A program made the position numbers and the translations under genes. Below, piece after piece: positions 16,927-26,200 of a stretch of DNA of 58,346 nt. How positions within the stretch are numbered: position 1 is the first letter of the stretch; every line of letters starts with the position of its first letter. The stretch is from Gammaproteobacteria bacterium (GTDB lineage Bacteria; Pseudomonadota; Gammaproteobacteria; GRL18), in the NCBI GenBank assembly GCA_016744995.1, contig JADGDG010000025.1:1-58346 (forward strand). The letters are read 5' to 3'. Below the pieces are notes generated by a model that made no database searches, was not told the DNA's origin, and saw only the letters and a program-made list of their open reading frames with translations.

Positions 16927-18424
16927 TAATCTGCCTTACACTCATCAAACCATCATAGTTACCATCATTGGATACTTGATAGGCCTGAATATTGTCTCTG
17001 AAAAAAGCAATATTATCTTCATACCACAAAGAAACATAGGGTAATGTCTGGTGTATTTCCTGTTGTAATAGTTGGTATAAACCAGCTTGCTTTGTTAAAT
17101 CCAGTTCCTGCTCTGCCTGTTCAATCAGCTGATCAATTTTTTTATTATTTAAACGCCCTCGGTTAGCCCCTTCCGGCGGCAGAGAAGCACTATGAAAAAC
17201 ATTGCGAAAAACATCCGGCGTTTTAATCCCGACCCAGGTCAGACTGTACAGCTGAAATTTTCCGGCTTTGATATCACCATAAAAAGTACCCCAGTCATAA
17301 CTTCGAATATCCATATCTATAAAAATATCTTTTAACTGACTTTGAATAATAGTCGCTATACGAATTCGAAACGGATCACTGGAGGTTTTATAGGTCAAAT
17401 GAAGCCGATTATCTTTTGAATAACCCAGTTTATCCATCAATGCCACTGCTCTTATCTGGTCAGTATTATAATCCACTAATTCTGCCGCTGCCCAATGACT
17501 TGATGGAAAAAATCCATTGGCTTTCTCTGCCGCATTGCCCAAAGCATATTGAATGATTTTATCTCGATCTAAAGCATAAGCAATTGCTTTTCGCAGTTCA
17601 ACTTTTCCAGTCTCTTTATCTTCCAGATTAAAACCAAGATAACTGTAGTTTGACCCTTTTTCACTTAAATAATGAATCTCTGGCTGATTTTTTAAATATG
17701 AAATATGTTCCGGGGGTAAATTATTTTGTATCAAATCCAGTTCACCGCGCAATAATTTTAACACCCGCACGGTTGGATTTTTTATTTTTAAAAATTCAAA
17801 TAATTGTTTATCTTCAATACGCCGTAAAAACAACTGACCATCAAAGGGCCAGTGAGAAAATTCAAAAGGTCCACTGCCAACCGGATTTTGACTAAAAGAA
17901 TGCCCCGTGCTGAGGAGATCTGCCGGCAAAATACCAATAGCCAAAAAAGAAGGGAATAAAGGGTCGGGGCGACTTAGATAAAAATCAACGATTTGCTCAT
18001 TAACGACTTCAATACGCTTAATATGTTTTAAAATATTTTGGTGTGGTGATGCCGTTGCTTTATTTAACACAGCATCAAAAGTCGCTTTGATGTCATGGGC
18101 CGTTAATATTTTTCCATGATGGAAATGAAAGGTCTTATCAGTGAGGGTAAAACGATAATGTTGATCATCCAGTTGCCGCCAGTCAGCAATTCCCGGAACC
18201 GGTTTATTATCTGCCCCGAACTCAACCAGTCGTTGGTAAATCAAACGGTTGATACGGCTGGATGTAGCATCTGTAGCATGCAAAGGATCAAGAGTGACTG
18301 GTGCACTGCTCATACCAAAACGGATAATCGATTGCTCTGCATCAAATGGTGTCTTATCAGAGCAGGAAAGCAGCCCGAAAAAGAGGAACAGAAAACAAGT
18401 GCCAGACAAAATCCATTTAATCAC
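16898..18424 (-). CDS. Peptide-binding lipoprotein of ABC transporter (SBP family 5)
   Basis: The 508-residue protein has a lipoprotein signal with LLSC (Cys21). The mature part follows the family 5 binding protein pattern: RFGMSSAPVTLDPLHATDATS, PVPGIADWRQLDDQHYRFTL, the NPVGSGPFEF strand and the C-terminal LYQLLQQEIHQTLPYVSLWY. It captures peptides (perhaps cell-wall peptides) in the periplasm and delivers them to the two permeases. It is followed by the overlapping L,D-transpeptidase gene and then the permease genes. Confidence 0.92.
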   Translation of the reverse strand: MIKWILSGTCFLFLFFGLLSCSDKTPFDAEQSIIRFGMSSAPVTLDPLHATDATSSRINRLIYQRLVEFGADNKPVPGIADWRQLDDQHYRFTLTDKTFHFHHGKILTAHDIKATFDAVLNKATASPHQNILKHIKRIEVVNEQIVDFYLSRPDPLFPSFLAIGILPADLLSTGHSFSQNPVGSGPFEFSHWPFDGQLFLRRIEDKQLFEFLKIKNPTVRVLKLLRGELDLIQNNLPPEHISYLKNQPEIHYLSEKGSNYSYLGFNLEDKETGKVELRKAIAYALDRDKIIQYALGNAAEKANGFFPSSHWAAAELVDYNTDQIRAVALMDKLGYSKDNRLHLTYKTSSDPFRIRIATIIQSQLKDIFIDMDIRSYDWGTFYGDIKAGKFQLYSLTWVGIKTPDVFRNVFHSASLPPEGANRGRLNNKKIDQLIEQAEQELDLTKQAGLYQLLQQEIHQTLPYVSLWYEDNIAFFRDNIQAYQVSNDGNYDGLMSVRQINDAARVNKY

Positions 18425-18474
18425 ACAGTTAGCTCCTTCATCTGTTGTCGTTACGACTGGTACTGCTGTTTAAA

Positions 18475-19842
18475 TTATTTTTTTCGGTATTTCTCATTGA
18501 CAAAAAGTGCAATTGATTCCACATGAGCAGTATGCGGAAACATGTCCATTACACCAGCTTTCACTAGTGTATAACCATTTGTATGTACCATTATCTCGGT
18601 ATCTCTGGCTAAAGTCGATGGGTTGCAGGAAACATAAACCACCGTGTGGGCTCCAAATTTAGGCAGGTACTCAACAATTTCTTTGGCCCCGCTGCGAGCT
18701 GGATCCAGAAGGATGCAATCATACTTTTGCTGTGCCCATTTCATATCAGAAAAATCCTTAAACAAATCAGCGGCAAAATAATCTGTATTTTCAATACCAT
18801 TTTTCAGAGCATTTTCTTTAGCCCGGATCACTAATTCAGAACTTCCTTCAACTCCGGTCACATGAGCAACCTGACGGGCAAGCGGTAAGGTAAAATTACC
18901 CAGGCCACAGAATAAATCAAGTACCCTGTCATCTGCTTTTGGCGCCATCAGAGCCAATGCCAGTTCAATCATTTTTCGATTAATGTCCATATTAACCTGA
19001 GTAAAATCAGTAGGCCGGAATTCATTCACAATATCATAAGTCGGCAAACTATAACTGAGAGGTTTAAACGCTTCGCTGCCATCATTTTCTGAAGGATAGA
19101 GACGAGTGATACTATCAGGCCCTTTAGGCTGTAGGTAGATATGAAGTGCCATTTTTTCAGCATAGGCTGATATCTTTAATAAATCTTCATCATTAAAGGG
19201 TTCCAGATGGCGAATTATAAACGCCCCCTGTTCATCCCCATAGGCCACTTCAACCTGCGGAATTTGATTATAAATGGAAAGGGATAACATTAAATCAGCT
19301 AAGTCACGCAAATGCAGTCCCACATCCGGATGAAGTACTTTGCAGATCTCCAGCTCAGCAAGGAAATTGCTGTGTTTCTCTCTGAAGCCCACCAGCATTT
19401 TATCTTTTTTGACCACAAAGCGAACCCCGAGACGGGCTTTTCTGCGGTATCCCCAATGCGGCCCGGAAAGTGGTTCAAGTACAGATTGTGGTTCAGCCTT
19501 ACCAATACGTTTGAGATTCTCCAGCATGACTTTCTGTTTAAGTAATATTTGCTGATCTTCAGCCAGATGCTGCAAGCTGCAACCACCGCAAATTGAAAAA
19601 TGAGGACATTCTGGTTCTACCCGTAATGGCGATGCTTTAAGAACCTCATGAACCTTAGCTTCAGCGATATTTTTTCGCTTGCTGGTATAAACAAAGGTCA
19701 GCTCTTCACCTTCCAGAGCCCCATCAATAAAAACTGTTGTATCATCAATATGACAAACGCCCTTGCCATCATGACTGACTGACTCAATGGTGGCTTGTAT
19801 CGGTTCCTGAGGTAATTTTTGTCTGCGTCTTCTTCTGGCCAT
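18475..19842 (-). CDS. rlmD: 23S rRNA (uracil-1939-C5)-methyltransferase
   Basis: The SAM-dependent enzyme methylates U1939 of 23S rRNA. An N-terminal TRAM domain is followed by the [4Fe-4S] cysteines CPHFSICGGC plus a later Cys (ELEICKVL). The SAM motif is VLDLFCGLGNFTLPLA. The catalytic Cys lies in YVSCNPSTLARD. The protein is 455 residues long. An N-terminal Arg-rich start (MARRRRRQK) is usual. It is 50 nt upstream of the peptide-binding lipoprotein and may head the long minus-strand run. Confidence 0.95.
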   Translation of the reverse strand: MARRRRRQKLPQEPIQATIESVSHDGKGVCHIDDTTVFIDGALEGEELTFVYTSKRKNIAEAKVHEVLKASPLRVEPECPHFSICGGCSLQHLAEDQQILLKQKVMLENLKRIGKAEPQSVLEPLSGPHWGYRRKARLGVRFVVKKDKMLVGFREKHSNFLAELEICKVLHPDVGLHLRDLADLMLSLSIYNQIPQVEVAYGDEQGAFIIRHLEPFNDEDLLKISAYAEKMALHIYLQPKGPDSITRLYPSENDGSEAFKPLSYSLPTYDIVNEFRPTDFTQVNMDINRKMIELALALMAPKADDRVLDLFCGLGNFTLPLARQVAHVTGVEGSSELVIRAKENALKNGIENTDYFAADLFKDFSDMKWAQQKYDCILLDPARSGAKEIVEYLPKFGAHTVVYVSCNPSTLARDTEIMVHTNGYTLVKAGVMDMFPHTAHVESIALFVNEKYRKK

Positions 19843-19935
19843 AGCTACTTTATCAATAATAGAGAAATTTAATGGGGGATTTTATCAGAAAGGCAAATAA
19901 TTAGAAATTCATATCGTCACTATCGTTGATTCATT

Positions 19936-20075
19936 GTAACTACTCAGCGTGTTTAGATTTTGCCCGAGTTCAAGGCATTTTCGCACGGAAAATGTGAGCA
20001 TATAAGTATATGTGACCATTTGAGTACGAAAATAACGCAGAAATCGGGTAAAAGATGAATACGCTGAGTAGTTAC
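19936..20075. mobile_element. MITE-like element, copy 1 (140 bp)
   Basis: The element has perfect 15-bp terminal inverted repeats, GTAACTACTCAGCGT (19936-19950) and its complement (20061-20075). It is flanked by an exact 8-bp target duplication, GATTCATT (19928-19935 and 20076-20083). It has no coding capacity. Inside is a hairpin CATTTTC...GAAAATG and an ATATAAGTATAT palindrome. It differs from the copy at 51234 by three bases. No matching transposase is present in the window. It sits 161 bp upstream of the carbonic anhydrase start and may affect its transcription. Confidence 0.9.
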
Positions 20076-20095
20076 GATTCATTTAGCTACTCTTT

Positions 20096-20150
20096 TAGCA
20101 GAAGGTTTGCAGGAGAAAGGTTATAGAAGAAGGTTTATAGCAGAAGGTTT
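20096..20150 (+). repeat. Four degenerate ~14-bp tandem repeats
   Basis: Units resembling TAGCAGAAGGTTT recur at 20096-20108, about 20109-20122, 20123-20136 and 20137-20150. They lie between the MITE-like element and the carbonic anhydrase gene. The rest of the 394-bp gap from 19843 holds only AT-rich sequence and, presumably, promoters of rlmD and the carbonic anhydrase gene. Confidence 0.6.
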
Positions 20151-20236
20151 AATAATTCTATTTTTTGTGTCATTATTAAGTTTGTTTAATAATAATTACT
20201 CAATATTTTATTTTAAATTTTTCATAAGGTATCCAA

Positions 20237-20986
20237 ATGAAGCCTATTTTCTCATTGTTAATCTCTATACTACTTATTACGCCCCTTTTGGCAACTGCTG
20301 GAGAGCATGCAAAATGGTCCTATCAGGGCGCCCAAGGGCCATCTCACTGGGGTGACTTATCGCCAGAATACACTACCTGTAAACAGGGTAAGAACCAGTC
20401 CCCGGTTGATATCAGCAATGCCGTGGATGCAAAGCTAAAAGGTATTAAATTTGACTATGCGATGTTAGTACCTGAGAATATTGTCAATACAGGGCATTCA
20501 ATTCAGGTTAACATTCGTTCTGGCGGAGCCATTACAATTGATGATGAAAAATTTATACTGAAACAATTTCATTTTCACAGCCCCAGTGAAAATATGATTG
20601 ACCATAAATCCTATCCTCTGGAAGCACACTTTGTTCATGCTAATGACAAAAATGAACTCGCGGTAGTTTCTATATTGTATCAACCCGGTGCAATGGATAA
20701 CCTTGCTCTGGTTCCTTTAGTCAACAACATGCCTATGAATGTTGGTGACAGCAACCGTCTGGGTGCTAAAGACACTGAGCTTTTTGAGCGCAACAAAACG
20801 GTTAAAAATTACTTCAATTTCAATGGCTCCCTAACCACACCACCATGTACAGAAGGTGTTCGCTGGTTTGTGATGCAGTCAAGACCAGGACTGTCTAAAC
20901 GTCAGCTGCTTGCTTTTCAAAGAGCAATGAAGCACCCTAATAACCGCCCTGTTCAACCTCTGAATGCGCGCATGGTAACTAAATAA
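20237..20986 (+). CDS. Alpha-type carbonic anhydrase, periplasmic
   Basis: The 249-residue protein with signal peptide (cleaved near LATAG) interconverts CO2 and bicarbonate. The zinc ligands are His112 and His114 in FHFHSPSEN and His131 in EAHFVH. Gln/Thr substrate-pocket motifs are also conserved (GKNQSPVDIS and SLTTPPCTEGVRWFV). Cys48 and the Cys in PPC likely form the usual disulfide. The ribosome site AAGG lies 9 nt upstream. It is a single plus-strand gene convergent with the phosphatase gene. A periplasmic alpha-CA is typical of bacteria fixing or taking up inorganic carbon, but none of those genes are here. Confidence 0.93.
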   Translation: MKPIFSLLISILLITPLLATAGEHAKWSYQGAQGPSHWGDLSPEYTTCKQGKNQSPVDISNAVDAKLKGIKFDYAMLVPENIVNTGHSIQVNIRSGGAITIDDEKFILKQFHFHSPSENMIDHKSYPLEAHFVHANDKNELAVVSILYQPGAMDNLALVPLVNNMPMNVGDSNRLGAKDTELFERNKTVKNYFNFNGSLTTPPCTEGVRWFVMQSRPGLSKRQLLAFQRAMKHPNNRPVQPLNARMVTK

Positions 20987-21007
20987 AGTGTGACTAAATA
21001 AAGTATT

Positions 21008-21049
21008 TCCCGGGAACATAGCCGTGATGCCTGTGTTCCCAGGGATTTT
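21008..21049. terminator. Bidirectional terminator between carbonic anhydrase and phosphatase
   Basis: The stem GGGAACA (21012-21018) pairs with TGTTCCC (21034-21040), extended by TCCC/GGGA around one bulge. It is followed by TTTT on the plus strand and overlaps the phosphatase stop region. It serves the convergent genes on both strands. Confidence 0.65.
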
Positions 21050-21872
21050 ACTCAATTAAGACTACCGTAATATTATCCCTGCCACCAGCAAGATTTGCTG
21101 CTTTAACCAATGCCTCACAAGCCATTTCAGTTGATTGATTTTCCTTTAAGCATTGACTGATCTCCTGTTTGGATAACATATCTGTCAAACCATCAGAACA
21201 AAGCAGAATTTTTGCATCAGCTTCTTTAGGAATACACAGCACATCCGGTTTAGGTGTCATAGCCATGCCAATATATTGCACCAGTTGGTTTCTTCCAGGG
21301 TGATTTGCTGCTGCTTCCTGAGTAATTGCCTTTGCCATTAATAAATGCCGTACCAGAGTATGATCATTAGTAAGCTGCTGCAGAGTACCATTCTTCAATG
21401 AATACGCCCGGCTATCACCCAGGTGAGCAATATAACAATCGTTCTGTATAAACTGTGCCAACACCAGAGTTGTTGCCATGCCGGAGTATTCAGGCCGAAT
21501 CTGACTTTGTGATGCCAGCCGGTTACTTAAATCAATAATGGCCTGTTTTAGTTGAAGTTTGACTTCCTGCTGGTTAACGGCTTCTTCTCTGCTAAAGGCT
21601 TTTGGTTGGCTGTCAGCTTTATTTTGTTCAAGAGTTCCAGCTTCCCGCCCAAGCCTCTGCTTGAGTAGTGCTGGTAGTACTTCAACCACCAGCTTTGAGG
21701 CGACTTCACCGGCCGGCATTCCACCCACACCATCCGCAACAAAAAATAAACCCTGTTCAGGAAAGAGTCCCAGGTTATCTTCATTTTTATTCCTGACACG
21801 CCCTTTATCTGTTTTACCCGAGTATTGGCTAAAACCATATTGCTGTAGTGGACTGTGACTAATATGGGTCAT
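21048..21872 (-). CDS. PP2C-type Ser/Thr phosphatase
   Basis: The cytosolic metal-dependent phosphatase has 274 residues. Metal-binding and core motifs are GRVRNKNEDN, FVADGVGGMPAGE, HLGDSRAY, LLCSDGLTDML and GGRDNITVV. A Glu/Lys/Gln-rich insert of about 35 residues follows the GVGG motif. It starts 3 nt after the stop of the FHA kinase (translational coupling likely) and probably reverses the phosphorylation done by the two kinases upstream, as PppA or Stp partners do. Confidence 0.92.
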   Translation of the reverse strand: MTHISHSPLQQYGFSQYSGKTDKGRVRNKNEDNLGLFPEQGLFFVADGVGGMPAGEVASKLVVEVLPALLKQRLGREAGTLEQNKADSQPKAFSREEAVNQQEVKLQLKQAIIDLSNRLASQSQIRPEYSGMATTLVLAQFIQNDCYIAHLGDSRAYSLKNGTLQQLTNDHTLVRHLLMAKAITQEAAANHPGRNQLVQYIGMAMTPKPDVLCIPKEADAKILLCSDGLTDMLSKQEISQCLKENQSTEMACEALVKAANLAGGRDNITVVLIE

Positions 21873-21875
21873 AAT

Positions 21876-23279
21876 TTAAATCACTTTAGAAAGTGCTGCT
21901 TTAAGATCAGCGGCACTTTTATAAAATAGCTCTGGATCCTCAGTCAATGCCTGATCAATGACACTAGCCAAAGCCTCAGGTAATGAAGCCTCATACTCTC
22001 TGATTGGAGTAACCGGGGTCTTTAAGGTGGTTAACCAGGGATCAGATGCTCTTGTGTATTGACGTGGATATCGGCCCGTAACCATTTTAAAAAAAGTCGC
22101 TGCCGCCGCCCAGACATCTACTTCGGGTTTTGCAAATTTAAAATTAATAACCTGTTGTCTGGGCATAAAAAATGGCGTTCCCGCTGAAATACCCGTTGCA
22201 GTCCGGCCGCTCAGTCCGGCCACATCAAATGCTTTTGCCAGACCAAAATCCGCAATTTTTACTTGCAGCACACCACTCACTTTAGTCAATAGAATATTTC
22301 CAGGTTTCAAATCCCGATGTACCAATCCAACTGCCGATGATTTTTTACCATCAGCCAGTACGATATCGGGGATTTTTACGGTATGAGCAAACTCAAGTCC
22401 ATCAAGTATCTGCATCAGAATTTTAAGGGCCAGGTGTAATGACATCTTTCCACCCTGCCGGGTAATTAGTTGAGACACGGTCCCTGATTCACAATAATCA
22501 GTTGTAAAAAAGAAGATATCATCATAACAGCCAATATCATGCACCTTAACAATATTTTTATGATCCAGTAATTTTGTATTTTTGGTCTCACGTACAAACT
22601 GACGATGTGATTTTGCATCAGTCTCAACTTTTGGCAGCATGACCTTCATGGCAATTTGTCTATTAGCCTGACTGTCGGTATCTGTTTTTTGAGCAAGATA
22701 AACTGCCCCCATACTTCCCTTACCCAGTTCTTTTATAATGTGGTAACCTTTAATTGACAATAAACCCCTCACGTTGTCATCGGCCTTTTCCAACAATCGA
22801 TTAATTTTATCAAGCGGATCGTCAAATACAGACTTTTGCAGAGAGACCGCACTTTTATCTAAAGCATTTATTGAAGCATAAGAAGAATTTAAAGATTCAT
22901 TTGAATTGGGGCTGCCTGAACTGGAAATAATAACCTGAAAAATGCTGTCACCTAATTGAAAGTAATCACTATTCTTTAAATCATACTCAGGATAAATCAG
23001 GTGTTTTGCTTTGCCTATATCCGATGAAATATCACGCTGGCCAATTTTTTCACCATTGACCATTGTGCCATTCAAACTACCAAAATCTCTGATGCAAATA
23101 TCAGGCGGGTTAATATCCAGCAGGCAATGATAACGTGATATCGTGACATGAGCCTGATCATCCGGCAAGGTAACATTACAATCCAGAGCACGTCCAATGA
23201 CGCAAGTGGTTCGCTCAGTAAAAATAAATTCTTTGGGTGATAATCCACCCTGGATAATTTTAAGTATAACTTTTTTCAA
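21876..23279 (-). CDS. FHA-domain Ser/Thr protein kinase
   Basis: The start is TTG at 23279 with AGGA 9 nt upstream. An N-terminal FHA domain (about residues 20-115) shows CVIGR, TISRYHC and the phosphothreonine-binding SLNGT. After a linker comes a kinase domain (about 170-440): ELGKGSMGAVYLA, IAMKVMLP, GLVHRDLKPGNILL and KIADFGLAK. The usual APE after the activation loop is replaced by PRQQ (GTPFFMPRQQ). FHA domains bind phosphothreonine peptides, so it may dock on the phosphorylated neighbour kinase. It starts 11 nt after the WD40 kinase gene and 3 nt before the phosphatase gene. Confidence 0.93.
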   Translation of the reverse strand: MKKVILKIIQGGLSPKEFIFTERTTCVIGRALDCNVTLPDDQAHVTISRYHCLLDINPPDICIRDFGSLNGTMVNGEKIGQRDISSDIGKAKHLIYPEYDLKNSDYFQLGDSIFQVIISSSGSPNSNESLNSSYASINALDKSAVSLQKSVFDDPLDKINRLLEKADDNVRGLLSIKGYHIIKELGKGSMGAVYLAQKTDTDSQANRQIAMKVMLPKVETDAKSHRQFVRETKNTKLLDHKNIVKVHDIGCYDDIFFFTTDYCESGTVSQLITRQGGKMSLHLALKILMQILDGLEFAHTVKIPDIVLADGKKSSAVGLVHRDLKPGNILLTKVSGVLQVKIADFGLAKAFDVAGLSGRTATGISAGTPFFMPRQQVINFKFAKPEVDVWAAAATFFKMVTGRYPRQYTRASDPWLTTLKTPVTPIREYEASLPEALASVIDQALTEDPELFYKSAADLKAALSKVI

Positions 23280-23290
23280 TGATTTTGTTC

Positions 23291-26200
23291 CTACTCACCA
23301 ATAAAGATTTCAGGCGTTGCTTCTACTTCAATTAATACTTCAATAGTAGTATCATCTTCTATTACGTCAACATCAATGCTTTGCGTATGACTAATGGACT
23401 CATCCTCTGCAGCAATTGTTTGTTTATTTTTTATATCAATGTCTGCTATATCAATGTCTGCTTCGTTCTCTTGCTCACTAATTTCTTTTTTTAGAGATAA
23501 TAATTTTACGACAGTCTTATTATTTTTTCTAATTTGCAATGAATTCCAATGGGGGAAGCCATTTAATAGTAAATCATCTGCTGTTTTATATTGCTGATCA
23601 GCGCCGCCTGAACGTAAAATAATTCGCCCTTTGAGCATTCCTGATTGTATACCCTGATAGGTGAAATCATGGCCCCATGAATCAATGAGATCAGCTCCTT
23701 GCAGATTGAGCATTTTCTTTAATTGAGAACTATCAAGGGGGATTTTTAGTGAATTACGATCAACCCGGCCATTAAATATAATAGTCTGCTCATTCATTTT
23801 TGCCAGTAATACAGCAATATCAAGCATTTTATCAATGGTTAACTGTTCATCTTCATCGCTAATAATAATCTGATTTGATTGTTCAGTTTCATCAGATAAT
23901 ACATTTTCAGAGGCTTGTTCATCACTGCCAAAGAATGCTATCGTGATAAAAACAAATACCAATAAAAGAAGACCATAAATGATTTTATTAGCCGTATTTG
24001 ACTCTGCTTTCTCAATACTTCTTGAGCGCTTCAGTTTACTGCCGGGCAAGGTGGTTTTATGATGAGATTGTGCATAATTAACCAGTTTTAAACCAACATC
24101 ATTTTTATCAATTCCACCATAACCAGCATAATTTAATATTCTCAGAGTATTATCTAATTCTTTAACAGCCTCTGCAGTTTCATGAGAAATCTTGTGGGTA
24201 GAAAAAAAGTTTTCAATATAGATATCAGCAGCTGGCTCCCAATTATTATAAGTTTTCTTTTTTAATAACCAGTCAAGACACCAGACAGTTATTGAACCTG
24301 ATGTATCTCCAGTAAAAGCGTATTGTCCATCCATGCTTAATATCGCTGTGGTATAATTTACATTGATATTTTCAAAACTATAGAGACATTGACCACTAAG
24401 AATATCCCATATGCGAACAGAGTGGTCATCACTCACTGAAAGTGCAATTTTAGCCTGATAGTCAATAACCACCTGATTAATGCGTTTGGTATGCCCGGTC
24501 AATACACGCACTGCTTTTTTTCGACTGGATTCAACCTGCCATACACGTAATGTCGCATCTGCACTTGCTGAAATAAAATATCGTCCATCTGAAGTAACAG
24601 CAATACTTGTGACAATATTCTCGTGTTCATTAAATTCTGAAACAATTTTTCCAGTGCTCATATCCCAGCGCACAATGGTATTATTATTTCGCTGCCCTGT
24701 TAGAGCAAAACGGCCATCAGGAGTCACCGCAATTGTTATCACAGAATTATTTTTATCGGTAAAATCAGCCATGCTTTCACCGGTTAATAAACGCCATAAA
24801 TAATAATGACCCTGCTCATCACTGGATAAAGCAAAACGACCATCAGCCGTGACTACCATAGCAGCGACAGTGCCTTTATGATGACTAAACCACGACAGTT
24901 GCTTGCCCGTTTGTATATCCATAAGCATGATAGTTTCGCCGCAAGCCACCAGGATCCCGGCACCATCACTGGTCACCTTAATTGCAGAAATTTCCTGTTT
25001 AAATTGAGATAATATTTTATTTGGCTTAAGAGTATTCACGTCCCATTGATAGACATGTCGATCTTTACTCGCTGAATAACATTTATCATTTAGTGGTGAA
25101 ATATCCAGTGCTGTAATGCGCTGCTCATGCATCTTAAGAACCAGGTGCTTCCAGGCATCATTTAACTTAAGTTTTTGAAAAATAGAATATAAATCCGACC
25201 AGAGCTTAAATGTCGAGTGCTCTCGCTCATAACCTTTAATCGCCCGTGCAGATTGTATTTCCTGCATAGCAAAAAGCACATCATCTTTAAGGGCTATTTT
25301 GGCCTGAGCAATTTTTTTCTGATATTTTCGGGATAATTCATCAACTTCAGCTGCAGATTCAGGTAAAGAAAAAAGATAGGCTGCATGGTATCGGAATGAA
25401 TTCCTGGTTTCGATCAGGCTGATCCCCAATGGTGTGGTGATCATTGCAAATAGCTTTGACTCATCGAGTTCAATAGCACGTATCGTCTTAGAAAATTGTG
25501 ACAGCCTATAAGATGAGCCAGTACTGATATCCCAGTAACGCAGCATACCATCACTACTGCCTGAGAGAATGTATCCCTGATTTACATCTGCTTGCAAGGC
25601 ATTTATCATTCCATGATGGCCTTTATAGACTTGCAGGCACTCACCGGATTTGACATTCCATAAGCGTATTGTCTTGTCCAGACTTGCTGATAGTACATGC
25701 AGTTCATCAAGCCATTGCACACAGGTGACAGCAAGATTATGTCCTGATAATATCTGACTGCCTCGACCTGACTTCTGATCCCAGATCCTGACAATGTTAT
25801 CACGGCCTCCAGATGCAAGCTGTCCTGTCAAAGGAGAACTCTCAATGGTAGTAATATCTGAGCTGTGCCCCTCACCATAGAAGGAATGCATCCTGGATTT
25901 ATTTTTATGATCCCAGAGATAAATCCTGCTATCACCTGCAGCAACTAATAAAAACTGGCCACAAGAAGTAAGCTGCAGCACATTAATGCTTTCTTTGTGA
26001 GCACTCCAGACAGCCATTAGCTGACCTGTCACCAGATCCCAGGTTCGAATATTACCGTGCTCAGAGCCTGAGAAGAGTGTTCTTTTATCTGAGCTGACAG
26101 CTATCGCTGTGACTTTACCCAGATGCCCTTTCATTTCCAGAATGACTTCTTTGTTTTTTAAACTCCAGAGAATTAAAAGATTGCCCTGATTAAAAAGAAT

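Noticed and set aside
20107..20355. An 82-codon plus-strand frame overlapping the start of the carbonic anhydrase gene
   Set aside because: It begins in the degenerate repeats and runs out of frame into the carbonic anhydrase; the latter has a clear signal peptide and ribosome site.
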